Source: Candidatus Methanoplasma termitum
GTDB lineage: Archaea > Thermoplasmatota > Thermoplasmata > Methanomassiliicoccales > Methanomethylophilaceae
NCBI RefSeq assembly: GCF_000800805.1
Contig: NZ_CP010070.1
Coordinates: 806,001 to 870,000, forward strand
Direction of reading: 5' to 3'
DNA: 64,000 nucleotides
Shown: positions 48,324 through 56,539 of the stretch, piece by piece
Numbering within the stretch: position 1 is the stretch's first letter
Layout: each line of letters opens with the position of its first letter
Position numbers and translations under genes: made by a program
The notes under the pieces: generated by a model
The model's database searches: none
What the model was told of the DNA's origin: nothing
The model's input: only the letters and a program-made list of their open reading frames with translations

Positions 48324-48413
48324 ATGAAGACTTGGCAGATCATAGCTTTGGCGGCCGTTGCGGGGATCGTACTGTTCCTCGCCGGTTCATATTCACTTGG
48401 ATGGAACATCTGA
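48324..48413 (+). CDS. Small single-helix membrane protein (29 aa)
   Basis: A short frame starting MKTWQIIALAAVAG has one hydrophobic helix (about residues 4-24) and the short tail SLGWNI. An AAAGGGAT stretch lies 6 bp upstream of the ATG. It lies 50 bp after the UPF0210 gene. The helix and ribosome-binding site favour a real microprotein, but conservation cannot be judged. The rest of the spacer (48414-48605) shows no gene; it contains the hairpin TGCGTTC-A-GAACGCA. Confidence 0.4.
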   Translation: MKTWQIIALAAVAGIVLFLAGSYSLGWNI

Positions 48414-48605
48414 TACGTCGGCAGCCGATGCTGATGGGACCTTTTAATCAAATTATTGCTTAGCGAGCATTAGGATTCTATGTTCTTACTTTACAAAAAA
48501 AGTATTCAGTTGACAAATATAGAAGATTTCAAAGAACATGAAATGAAAAAATGAGAAGAGTTGCGTTCAGAACGCAGTTTAAAGATATCAGCTAGTTACG
48601 CAAGG

Positions 48606-48774
48606 TGGGAGTAGAGGGATTTGAACCCCCGTCAGCGGGTTTCCACCACGGAGGGAGCTACCCTCCGCGAAATTATGAGTCATCGCTCCAGTTATTCATC
48701 AACTGTCAGCAAGCTCTTTTCAATCACGCTCGATAACTGGAGCCCGCCAGTCTGCCAGGTTAGCCTATACTCCC
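48606..48774 (-). tRNA. tRNA-Trp (CCA) with 96-nt intron
   Basis: Exons are 48737-48774 and 48606-48640; the intron is 48641-48736, after anticodon-loop position 37. Acceptor GGGAGTA pairs with TACTCCC, the anticodon stem is GCGGG/CCCGC and the loop starts CTCCAG. Euryarchaeal tRNA-Trp introns are known box C/D guide RNAs. Here box C-like GTGATTGA, D' CTGA, C' TTGATGA and D-like ATGA can be seen, and the guide AACTGGAG pairs with the anticodon loop so that C34 lies five bases from box D. A strong CGGAGGG/CCCTCCG hairpin lies in the 3' part of the intron. One D-stem pair is mismatched. Confidence 0.9.
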
Positions 48775-48790
48775 TTAGTTGATCGTTAAA

Positions 48791-48898
48791 TCACTTCTTG
48801 CGTAACTTCGCTGCTCTCTTTCTTCTTCTCATTTTCTTCTTGCGCCATTTCCAACGCTGGTTACCGCGTTTTTTCCAGGCGCGTGAGCTTCTCTTCAT
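48791..48898 (-). CDS. rpl41e: Ribosomal protein eL41
   Basis: This 35-aa protein, MKRSSRAWKKRG..., has about half its residues as Lys or Arg, with a continuous basic helix (KKKMRRRKRAAKLRKK). That is the expected form of the minimal ribosomal protein eL41. ATG at 48898, TGA at 48791. It is tucked between tRNA-Arg and tRNA-Trp, all on the minus strand, and may share a transcript with one or both. Confidence 0.8.
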   Translation of the reverse strand: MKRSSRAWKKRGNQRWKWRKKKMRRRKRAAKLRKK

Positions 48899-48944
48899 GC
48901 TATTTCCTCTTGACGATGTCTGTCGCCGCAACGACGCATCTTTA

Positions 48945-49043
48945 GCGGGCCCGTCGGGACTTTCGGCCCCCTTGACAGGAACTTTCGAACCCGAGGCGTC
49001 TGGCTTAGAAGGCCAGCGCTATATCCTGGCTAAGCCACGGGCC
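48945..49043 (-). tRNA. tRNA-Arg (TCT) with 24-nt intron in the T-loop
   Basis: Acceptor GGGCCCG pairs perfectly with CGGGCCC. The anticodon loop CTTCTAA gives TCT between CTGGC and GCCAG. The T-stem TCGGG/CCCGA is separated by 31 nt rather than 7. The extra 24 nt (48959-48982) form a bulge-helix-bulge: T-stem, 3-nt bulge AGT, central helix TTCG/CGAA, 3-nt bulge AAA, inner helix GTTCC/GGGGC. Cutting each bulge after its second base restores the canonical T-loop TTCGAAT. The insertion is at position 59/60, an unusual site. Confidence 0.92.
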
Positions 49044-49095
49044 CCGCCAACCTTCATCTACTACTATCATTTAAAGGTTTACATGAGTTCTTGCA

Positions 49096-49665
49096 TTAAT
49101 GGCCGCCTGTCACAAAGTCGTACAGCGACCCATACCCAGAGAACATCAGTATCGCTTCAACAATACATATCAAAGCAAGCACCAACAGGAACGGCCACCA
49201 GTTGAAAAGTTTCCCGAAAAGCTTGATGATCGCTTCTGCGAAATTCATTATCATATACGCAATGGCACCAAGAACAAATGCGGCTATTATCCTCGGCCAC
49301 CCGGTTGCCATGAAGTCCAATGCGGTCCCCGCCAATCCGCCTAAGAATATGTATGCCAGCACCATTATCAGCAATGCGCCGATCACGGCGAAGTGAACAT
49401 CCCTGAACGGCCTGATCACCAGTGCAAAACCGGTTATCGCTATAATAGCGGAGGCGAACAACGCCCAATTTGCATATGACGATATGCTCAGAAAGATCAT
49501 TATCGCACCGAAAATGACCCCCAGCACCATTGCCGCTTTGTACTTCTTCGATGAATCGTCTTTGAGGTAGGCGTATACTATCAGCAACGCTATCAGCCCG
49601 CCCACAAAGAGCAATAATTCGGGAATATGCGTATTGACGAAATTCACCTCAGACTCAAAGCCCAT
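49096..49665 (-). CDS. Polytopic membrane protein, unknown
   Basis: I do not recognise this 189-aa protein. It has six hydrophobic helices, short loops and an amphipathic segment FAEAIIKLFGKLFNWWPF before the last helix. The N terminus (MGFESEVNFVNTHIPE) is probably outside. The start ATG at 49665 lies 54 bp from the divergent or upstream chelatase gene end. The fold resembles small DUF308-type membrane proteins, but I cannot confirm a family. Confidence 0.7.
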   Translation of the reverse strand: MGFESEVNFVNTHIPELLLFVGGLIALLIVYAYLKDDSSKKYKAAMVLGVIFGAIMIFLSISSYANWALFASAIIAITGFALVIRPFRDVHFAVIGALLIMVLAYIFLGGLAGTALDFMATGWPRIIAAFVLGAIAYMIMNFAEAIIKLFGKLFNWWPFLLVLALICIVEAILMFSGYGSLYDFVTGGH

Positions 49666-49719
49666 GAAGCAGAGTATCGTTTGAACATTAATTATACTAA
49701 CCCCGGATCGAAGGTCGAA

Positions 49720-51588
49720 TTACGCAGATTGCAGATCTTCCAATCTTATATATCTGGCATTCAACATCGCCGCGAGCTCGGCGGCATGGTTCACCTTTCC
49801 CGGTATCAGGCTTGAGTCCACGACCATCCACTCCGTGTTGGGTATATTCATCATTGCGGCCACCTTTCTGAGTTCCATGTCCGCATCCCTGCCCTTCTGC
49901 ACGGGGATCGTGGCCTCGCCGTCCGTTATCAGGATCACATAGCACCTCTCGTCCGGGTTCTTCCTGATATAGTTGAGCATGTAATCTTTTATCACCAGCA
50001 TCGCCGGACCGAGCGGCGTCCCGTCGCCGCATTCGGTGTTCTCGAGGACATCTGTTATCCCGGCGACGGAGCGGGTGAAAGGGACCGAGATCGTCACCGC
50101 TCCCGTCCTGAATGTCATCAGAGCTACCTTATCTCTATTGACGTAATTGTCCATCAGCATTGCCTTGACGCCGTTCTTTATGTCCTGCATCATTCCGCTC
50201 TTGACAAGGGAACCGCTGACGTCCACGGCGAAAAGGAAAGAGCATGAATCCCTCTTTATGCGTATCTTTTCCCTTATATCCTGGGACTCTATGCTTATAC
50301 TGAGGCCTTTGCTGTCCCGAGACCTTTGATGCGGTGCCGCCGCACGAACGGTAGCATCGAACGCAGGGTCGGTGGTCCTGCCGGCAGGTATCCTGAAACC
50401 GCGATATCTTCCGGCCCGTTTGTTTGTTGTTATGTCCTTTCTCTTTCCGGCCTTGCCGACTATTTTGCGGAGGCGTATCGCCTCCAGCTTATCCATGTCC
50501 TCGAACCTTTCCCTGACCGCACCGGTTATTTCGGCCACTGTTCCTAAGTTCTCGACTTCGTCGAATTCAAGGGATGTTTGACCTATTTCTTCCGTCTCGA
50601 CGATCTCCTCTTCATCCTCTTCGTTCTTGCCCTGTTCCCCTTCGGGCAGGGACATGGCGGCCTCTTTCACCTTCTCATCGACCGGGGCCTCTATCTTTTC
50701 CGGCTGGGTCGTATCCTTTTCTTTCATGACGTCGGCTCTCCTGTGAAGCAGACACAGAACAGCGGCATCCCTGATGTCCTCATTCGAGACCGCGGTACGT
50801 CCGTCAAGGGCCGCCAACGCTTTGGACACCTTTGCGATGGCTATATCGCCGCGGTGTCCTTTGACGTTGAGATCTATGCATATCTTGGCTATCATCCTGA
50901 GGTCGGATCTTGTCAGGACCACGCCGCTTATGATATTCTTTGCATCCTTTATCCTCTTCAGTACCTTTGCGTCATCCTCTGAATATCTTCCTGTGAATCC
51001 TTCGGGATCGGCATCGAATTCCAGATTAGATCGTATTATGTCTGTTCTGTCAGACCCTTCGTCGGCAGAATACGTTTGAACGCATATGTCGAACCTGTCT
51101 GCAACGGCATCCGGCAGCGCCTGTTCAGCCGGATCCATTGTTGCGAGAACGGTCGTTCTGAGCTCATATTCTGAGGATATGCCTTCTCTCTCAACCATCA
51201 CTTTCCCGGATTCGACGCATTCCAGTAAGGAGCTCAGCATCCTTGATTCAAAAAGATTCACGTTGTCCAGATACAGGATATTGCCGTCGGCCCTCTGCAG
51301 GATCCCTCCTTTGACCGTGGTCTTCCCGAATTTTATGGCCTCTTCGATGTCCAGACCTCCGAACAGCTGTTCATCGGTAACATTCAGAGGAACGTTTACG
51401 ATCTCTTTATCCCGGACCACATCCGCAAAAGACCTGACAAGAACGCTCTTTGCCGTTCCCGTCGGGCCTTTTATCAATACGCCGATAAGATCGTCGTTCG
51501 CCGCGGCGCACTCGAGTGCCTTCTTCGCATCCTCGGACCCTTTCACTGCGGAAAATGGGAACCTGCGCCTCAAATGTCCTGGAGGCAT
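49720..51588 (-). CDS. ChlD/BchD-like chelatase subunit (AAA+ and VWA)
   Basis: This 622-aa protein is the D-type subunit of a magnesium/cobalt-chelatase-like motor. It has an N-terminal AAA+ domain with Walker A GPTGTAKS but a modified Walker B (NILYLDNVNLFES), an acidic linker (about residues 300-350), and a C-terminal von Willebrand A domain with MIDAS motif DVSGS. It is encoded with the I-type subunit, which it overlaps by 19 bp. In archaea lacking chlorophyll these motors are thought to serve a CobN-type cobaltochelatase; no CobN is in the window, so the metal is open. Confidence 0.85.
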   Translation of the reverse strand: MPPGHLRRRFPFSAVKGSEDAKKALECAAANDDLIGVLIKGPTGTAKSVLVRSFADVVRDKEIVNVPLNVTDEQLFGGLDIEEAIKFGKTTVKGGILQRADGNILYLDNVNLFESRMLSSLLECVESGKVMVEREGISSEYELRTTVLATMDPAEQALPDAVADRFDICVQTYSADEGSDRTDIIRSNLEFDADPEGFTGRYSEDDAKVLKRIKDAKNIISGVVLTRSDLRMIAKICIDLNVKGHRGDIAIAKVSKALAALDGRTAVSNEDIRDAAVLCLLHRRADVMKEKDTTQPEKIEAPVDEKVKEAAMSLPEGEQGKNEEDEEEIVETEEIGQTSLEFDEVENLGTVAEITGAVRERFEDMDKLEAIRLRKIVGKAGKRKDITTNKRAGRYRGFRIPAGRTTDPAFDATVRAAAPHQRSRDSKGLSISIESQDIREKIRIKRDSCSFLFAVDVSGSLVKSGMMQDIKNGVKAMLMDNYVNRDKVALMTFRTGAVTISVPFTRSVAGITDVLENTECGDGTPLGPAMLVIKDYMLNYIRKNPDERCYVILITDGEATIPVQKGRDADMELRKVAAMMNIPNTEWMVVDSSLIPGKVNHAAELAAMLNARYIRLEDLQSA

Positions 51589-52604
51589 GCTATTAGTTCT
51601 CCGTCATCGAACCCGGTCTCTTCGAAGGGTTTCCTCTTCATGCGGTGCGTGAGGACCATCGGTGCAACCGTTGCTATATCCATTTTTCCTGCCTCTGCCC
51701 TTCCGTTCAAGGCGGCATTCGCTTTTGCCGCCCTTACCATTGTTATGTCCGCCCTGTGCCCTTCCATGTCAAAAAAGAGAGCGACGCGTGCGGCCATTGA
51801 TATTAGTTCCTTGTCTGCCTTGGAGTTTGCCAGGATCTTCCTGGCATTCAATATGCTGTCCTTGATCTTTTTCGTCTCATCCGCATACGACCGAGTGAAC
51901 CCTTTGGGGTCGGCATCGAAAGCCAACCTCCTCCCTATGATCTCTGTTCTTGTGGAAAGATCCTTCTCACCGCGTATCTCCACGCATAATCCGAATCTGT
52001 CCAAAAGCTGCGGCCTTATCTCACCCTCTTCGGGATTCATCGATCCGACCAGAATGAATTTTGATGGATGCTCAAAGGATATCCCCTCTCTTTCTACGTA
52101 GTTGACGCCCATCGCCGCTGCGTCAAGAAGAAGATCCACCATGTGGTCCTCCAGAAGGTTCACTTCATCGACGTAAAGAAGATTCCCGTTTGCCTGTGCC
52201 AGTACGCCGGGCTCGAATTTTTTCTTACCCGTTTGCAACACATGCTCTATATCCAATGTGCCGGCTATTCTGTCCTCGGTAGCACTCAGCGGCAGCTCGA
52301 CCACGCGCATATGGGATGTTTCCGATTCCAGCTTCTTTCCGGATGCGACTGCCTCTGCACAATTGGGACATAATCCCTTCCCGGACTTCGGATCGCAGCG
52401 ATATATGCAGTCTTTTACATGCTCGACCTCCGGAAGGACCTGGGCGAGAGACCTTACGGTGGTCGATTTCGCAGTTCCTTTTTCTCCCCTGATTAGGACC
52501 CCGCCTATTCCGGGGTCCACCACGTTCAGGAGCAGGGCGGCCTTCATCTGCTCCTGGCCGACAATAGCGGCAAAGGGGAATAACAATTTCTTTTCTTTCG
52601 ACAT
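51570..52604 (-). CDS. ChlI/BchI-like chelatase AAA+ ATPase
   Basis: This active AAA+ ATPase of 344 aa has Walker A GEKGTAKST, a four-Cys insert (CIYRCDPKSGKGLCPNCAEA), Walker B NLLYVDEVNLLEDH and sensor-1 VGSMNPEEGEIRPQLLDRFG. It forms hexamers that drive metal insertion by a partner chelatase. It leads a two-gene operon with the ChlD-like gene. The upstream spacer (52605-52808) contains AT-rich promoter sequence and no gene I can support. Confidence 0.88.
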   Translation of the reverse strand: MSKEKKLLFPFAAIVGQEQMKAALLLNVVDPGIGGVLIRGEKGTAKSTTVRSLAQVLPEVEHVKDCIYRCDPKSGKGLCPNCAEAVASGKKLESETSHMRVVELPLSATEDRIAGTLDIEHVLQTGKKKFEPGVLAQANGNLLYVDEVNLLEDHMVDLLLDAAAMGVNYVEREGISFEHPSKFILVGSMNPEEGEIRPQLLDRFGLCVEIRGEKDLSTRTEIIGRRLAFDADPKGFTRSYADETKKIKDSILNARKILANSKADKELISMAARVALFFDMEGHRADITMVRAAKANAALNGRAEAGKMDIATVAPMVLTHRMKRKPFEETGFDDGELIACLQDI

Positions 52605-52808
52605 AAGTTATGAAAAAGGCTATTTATTATTTAACTCTCCTGAACCGACTCTTTATCCTCAACTATTTGTTCCTTATTCATCTATTAGTTTGTTAGCACT
52701 ACAACATAGGTGGATCACTGCTTTAATGGAGTAGTTTCGGGTACTTTCGGACACCCCCCGATTTTATTTAAGTATAATGACCGAAGGTATAGTGTTTCGG
52801 CGAGTACA

Positions 52809-53228
52809 TTGACCGGTCCGGAACGAAATCATGGAACGATATCGGGAATCCCCGAATATGGGGATGATGAGCCCGACTACTATGAGTTCATAGGCATCAG
52901 ATGGTGTGAACTGTGCGGACGGCAGACATGCATATGCCCCAAGTACATCAGTTCACAGAGAGGGACGGTGCTTTGGATGCATGAGGATATGGGAGCGATG
53001 ATGATCGTCATAGACGATGATACTCAGCCTTGGGAGATGATAGGGCGCTGCTATCATGAGATAGACCCGGATAACGGAGCGGATTATGTGTATCAGTTGA
53101 TGGATCATATGACCGGGCCTCCGCACAACTGCATATTCCGGGTAAAGAGGGTCGGCGACAGATACACTTTGCCTGATGAGAACGGCCGTATGCGAAGGAT
53201 GGGATGGAAACCCCGGATAATAAATTGA
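52809..53228 (+). CDS. Cys-rich protein of unknown function
   Basis: I do not recognise a family. The protein (about 140 aa) is acidic and rich in Tyr, Trp and Met, with a cysteine cluster CELCGRQTCICP near the N terminus that may bind zinc. The start is uncertain. A TATA-like stretch (TTTAAGTATA, 52767 onward) fits a TTG start at 52809; a GTG at 52710 would add 33 residues but follows immediately after an in-frame TAG. It is convergent with the SUFU gene. Confidence 0.5.
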   Translation: MTGPERNHGTISGIPEYGDDEPDYYEFIGIRWCELCGRQTCICPKYISSQRGTVLWMHEDMGAMMIVIDDDTQPWEMIGRCYHEIDPDNGADYVYQLMDHMTGPPHNCIFRVKRVGDRYTLPDENGRMRRMGWKPRIIN

Positions 53229-53278
53229 TAATGGCGGGCGACCTGCAAAGGAATTGCGTTCTTAATGTTCCGGATTGA

Positions 53279-53920
53279 TCATTCTAACACATTTTTCCTT
53301 TTGATGTCGACCACCGTGTCGAAGTCCTCCGGGAACATATCCTCCAACGTTTCCGCGTCGTTCTCGATCTTGAAATCCATCTCATTCTTGTACAACGGTA
53401 TCAGTTGGTAGAAGTTCACTTCGCTTCCGTCCGGCATCTTGCATATTACCGCATCCCTGCCAAAGAAGTAGGGGAAGGTCAGCATCAGACCGCATAATTC
53501 GGTGTTATCCGCATACGGTTCCTCATTCGATACTGTGTGACCGTACCCCAGCCACGTATCGTACTCGCCAGGCAGACGGGCGCATGCTTTCAAACATCTT
53601 ATCGGCCAGTACCACCTCTCATCGTCGTTCTGTACCTCCCAGTCCGGAGGGAGCGTTATGAGGAGTTCAGCACGGTCTACGTTATTGTCTTTGAGTTCTT
53701 CCGGCACGTTCATGCGGTGTGCGCCCATCCCCATTGTCACAAGCGTATAGTGGTCGAACTCAGAGGTCGGATCGATTATGCATATATCCACATGGATATC
53801 CGGAGATACGATCTCATGGAACACGTGCTCAAAATCGCCGAACTGCGATATTATATGGGCCTCGATAGCATCCAATTCTTCGTCTGTATACAGCTCCGGC
53901 ATCTGCGTTTCTTCGGCCAT
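53279..53920 (-). CDS. SUFU (suppressor of fused)-domain protein
   Basis: This 213-aa protein matches the SUFU fold: HVDICIIDPTSEFDHYTLVTMGMGAHRMNVPEEL and the RAELLITLPPDW segment, then DDERWYWPIRCLK, are diagnostic. In prokaryotes SUFU domains often serve as immunity proteins against polymorphic toxins, or occur beside ankyrin proteins. It follows an ankyrin gene by 10 bp in the same direction. ATG at 53920; a GTG three codons earlier is possible. Confidence 0.82.
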   Translation of the reverse strand: MAEETQMPELYTDEELDAIEAHIISQFGDFEHVFHEIVSPDIHVDICIIDPTSEFDHYTLVTMGMGAHRMNVPEELKDNNVDRAELLITLPPDWEVQNDDERWYWPIRCLKACARLPGEYDTWLGYGHTVSNEEPYADNTELCGLMLTFPYFFGRDAVICKMPDGSEVNFYQLIPLYKNEMDFKIENDAETLEDMFPEDFDTVVDIKRKNVLE

Positions 53921-53930
53921 GCGGACCACA

Positions 53931-54896
53931 TCAGTGCTGGGCGCCGGAAATGATCAGCTGCTCCACGATCTCGGTGTATCCGTTCTCGGCCGCATAGTGC
54001 ATCGCACTGTGTTCCAGATTATCTGTTGCGTTGACATCGGCACCCTTCTCGATCAGCATCGCGGAGAAATCATTCTGCCCGCGCATTGCAGCGACGATCA
54101 GCGGCGACTCTCCGCTCTCGTTCTGGAAGTTCGCATCGGCGCCCTTTTCGATCAACGCCGCACCGAGGAACTTGTTGCCTCCGGCCGCCGCATAGTGTAA
54201 CGGCGAGTTGCCGTTAAGCAGTCTGAGGTTAGCGTCGGCGCCCGCATTCAGAAGCAGACGTGCGACCTGCAGATTGCCGTTAATGCAAGCTATGATCAAC
54301 GGTGACTCGCCGCCGTCGTTGACCGCATTGACGTCGGCTCCCGACTTTATCAGTGCCGACACTACTTCGCTCTGGCCGTTGTGGGCGGCCTGATGCAGAG
54401 GCGTGTTGCCGGAGATATCCTTGCCGTCTCCGCCGCTCAGCTTTGCTATTATGTCGCGCAGGCCGTTGGCTGTCGCATAATCCAATGCGGTATGTCCTTC
54501 ATTGTCCTTCTTTGTGGTATCCGCACCCAGTGATATCAAATAATTCGCCGCTTCGGTCCTGCCCTGCTGCAGTGTGTATATCAGCGGCGTCTTGCCGTAT
54601 TTATCGGTGGTGTTGACGTCCGCTCCCGCATCCACCAGCATTTTCATTATCTCTTTGTTGCCGCTTTTGGAAACGGCGTGCAGCGGCGTCGCGCTCTCGT
54701 TGTTGGCGAGAGACACGTCAGCGCCGTTATCGATCAGTATCTTGACGATGTCTCTGGCACCTTTGACCGAAGCATAGAATATTGGTGTTGATCCTGTTTG
54801 ATCGCGCTTGTTGTAATCAATGCCTCCCTTTTTAACAAAGGCTTCTACAATGCCTTTTTGCCCGTTCTTACAGGCGTTCAGGAATGTGTTATCCAT
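53931..54896 (-). CDS. Ankyrin-repeat protein
   Basis: This 321-aa protein consists of about nine ankyrin repeats, each around 33 residues with cores such as GSTPIFYASVKGARDIVK and GNTPLHQAAHNGQSEVV. It has no signal peptide or extra domain, so it is probably a cytoplasmic protein-binding scaffold. GGAGG lies 7 bases before the ATG. It lies 12 bp after a second ankyrin gene and before SUFU, making one operon. Confidence 0.9.
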   Translation of the reverse strand: MDNTFLNACKNGQKGIVEAFVKKGGIDYNKRDQTGSTPIFYASVKGARDIVKILIDNGADVSLANNESATPLHAVSKSGNKEIMKMLVDAGADVNTTDKYGKTPLIYTLQQGRTEAANYLISLGADTTKKDNEGHTALDYATANGLRDIIAKLSGGDGKDISGNTPLHQAAHNGQSEVVSALIKSGADVNAVNDGGESPLIIACINGNLQVARLLLNAGADANLRLLNGNSPLHYAAAGGNKFLGAALIEKGADANFQNESGESPLIVAAMRGQNDFSAMLIEKGADVNATDNLEHSAMHYAAENGYTEIVEQLIISGAQH

Positions 54897-54908
54897 TTTT
54901 AGTCCTCC

Positions 54909-56528
54909 TTACATTTTATTCAATAGTAATTTTACTAACGGTTCATTATTCTTTTGTGTTGCTATATCCAAAGCCATCTGCTTAACGTTGTTGACCGCTT
55001 TCGCATCGGCGCCGAACTCCAGCAGCATATCGCAGAGCGTTCTGGCTCCGTTCTTATCGTCGTTGCGGGCGGCATAATGCAGCGCTGTATCGCCGTTCTT
55101 ATCGGCGGCTGACACATCCGCACCTTGTTCCAGCATCATGAGCTGTATATTCTCCATCATCTCAAAGTCCCGGGCACATGCATGCATCAAGGGGGTCTCC
55201 CCGAATCGATTGGGGAGATTTATGTTGGGGCTGTTCTTCATGACCTCATCGATCACTTCTCCCTTAATCGTGCGGCCGTTATAGGCCATACCGCGAGAGG
55301 ATCTGCAGGCTGTATTCAAAATAGTGTTGCCGTCATCGTCCACGATCTGGTCGATCTTGAACCCGGCCGCTTTCATAGATCTGATGATCTTCTGTATGAC
55401 CTTTTCTTCGAACGTCTTCCCATTGGGAGATGTCTTCAGTTCCGGTTCAAATAGAAAACGTAATGCGACACGACCTTTTCCGTCCTTGAACGAAGGGTCC
55501 GCTCCATAGGAAAGCAACGCATCTACCGCATCCGCCTTGAGGTGAGCTACAGCGATCGCCAGTGCCGTGCGTCCGCCGAGTTTGTGCTCCTCTTCGTCCT
55601 TCAGGCCGTTCATGTCCACGCCTGTCCCGGCAATGGCCTTTATCGCCTCGACATCACCTTTCTCGGCAGCCTGATGCAGGGTCATGCCGCCTGCTGCAAC
55701 TGCGGCATTACCGCCGTCGGCCAATGTGCCGGACAGGAACGCTGCGATCTTCTTTGCATCTGATTCGACAGCTATATCCAACGGAGACCTGTCGTAGCTG
55801 TTCTTCTCGTCTTTATCCACGCCGCCGGCGACGAACGCCTTGACCGTACGGAAATAATCCTCCGCGTGCTGTACGGCCACATCATAATTCTTCTGCGCCT
55901 TCTCCGGAGTGTTCGTTACCCACTTCTTCACATATTCGGCTATTTCTGCTTCGTTCTTGCCGAGTTCTTTCTGGCGGCTCACTGCTTTCTCATACTCTTT
56001 CTTGGATGATTCGAGATCCTTTTTCTTATACTCTACATCCTTGATCGCATGCCTGACATATTCGCAGGCAATGTGTATCCCGGTGTTGCCGTCCTTGTCG
56101 GTCATGTTAAGCTTGGTGCCGCGTTCCGCAAGGGCCTCCACCATCTCTGCCGCACCGTTCTGCGCAGCATAGTGGTAACATGTCATGCCTCTGTTCTCAT
56201 CCTTGCGCAGGGCACTGACCTTGTTGTCGAGAAGCAGCAGCGTGGTCTTTGCCACTGCTCCTGCCGGCTTCTGGATGTACATGCTCTCATTCTGAATTGC
56301 CAAATGATGAAGCAATGTGTAACCGTAATCGCCGATAAATGAAGGAGATGCGCCCGCATTGAACAGCACCTGCAACGCTTCCGGATGCGCAAAATCAGCG
56401 GCCAAGACGGCCAGTTTATTGATATTGTCTTCCTGACCGCGATATGTCTCGATCGCTTTGGAATAGGATTCCAGCGCCGCATCGCGGTTATTCTGTTCAT
56501 ACTTGCTTTTGATCTCACGCTGATCCAT
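54909..56528 (-). CDS. Long ankyrin-repeat protein with helical insert
   Basis: This 539-aa protein has an N-terminal helical segment (QREIKSKYEQNNRDAALESYSKAIETY), ankyrin repeats, a coiled-coil-like insert of about 80 residues (KKKDLESSKKEYEKAVSRQ...), then further ankyrin repeats (GGRTALAIAVAHLKADAV, GDTALHYAARNDDKNG). It overlaps no gene; the next gene upstream ends 12 bp before its ATG at 56528. It is probably a binding scaffold in the same operon as the shorter ankyrin and SUFU genes. Confidence 0.88.
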   Translation of the reverse strand: MDQREIKSKYEQNNRDAALESYSKAIETYRGQEDNINKLAVLAADFAHPEALQVLFNAGASPSFIGDYGYTLLHHLAIQNESMYIQKPAGAVAKTTLLLLDNKVSALRKDENRGMTCYHYAAQNGAAEMVEALAERGTKLNMTDKDGNTGIHIACEYVRHAIKDVEYKKKDLESSKKEYEKAVSRQKELGKNEAEIAEYVKKWVTNTPEKAQKNYDVAVQHAEDYFRTVKAFVAGGVDKDEKNSYDRSPLDIAVESDAKKIAAFLSGTLADGGNAAVAAGGMTLHQAAEKGDVEAIKAIAGTGVDMNGLKDEEEHKLGGRTALAIAVAHLKADAVDALLSYGADPSFKDGKGRVALRFLFEPELKTSPNGKTFEEKVIQKIIRSMKAAGFKIDQIVDDDGNTILNTACRSSRGMAYNGRTIKGEVIDEVMKNSPNINLPNRFGETPLMHACARDFEMMENIQLMMLEQGADVSAADKNGDTALHYAARNDDKNGARTLCDMLLEFGADAKAVNNVKQMALDIATQKNNEPLVKLLLNKM

Positions 56529-56539
56529 TTTACATCCAC

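Noticed and set aside
49720-52604. ChlI/ChlD genes as the nickel chelatase of F430 synthesis
   Set aside because: CfbA is the established nickelochelatase and is encoded in the cfb operon; AAA+/VWA motors partner with large CobN/ChlH-type chelatases, none of which is in the window.
52680-52808. Extension of the unknown gene at 52.8 kb upstream through in-frame TAG codons
   Set aside because: Two TAGs occur in frame upstream, but the sequence there is low-complexity and shows no conserved coding features, so there is no reason to invoke readthrough.
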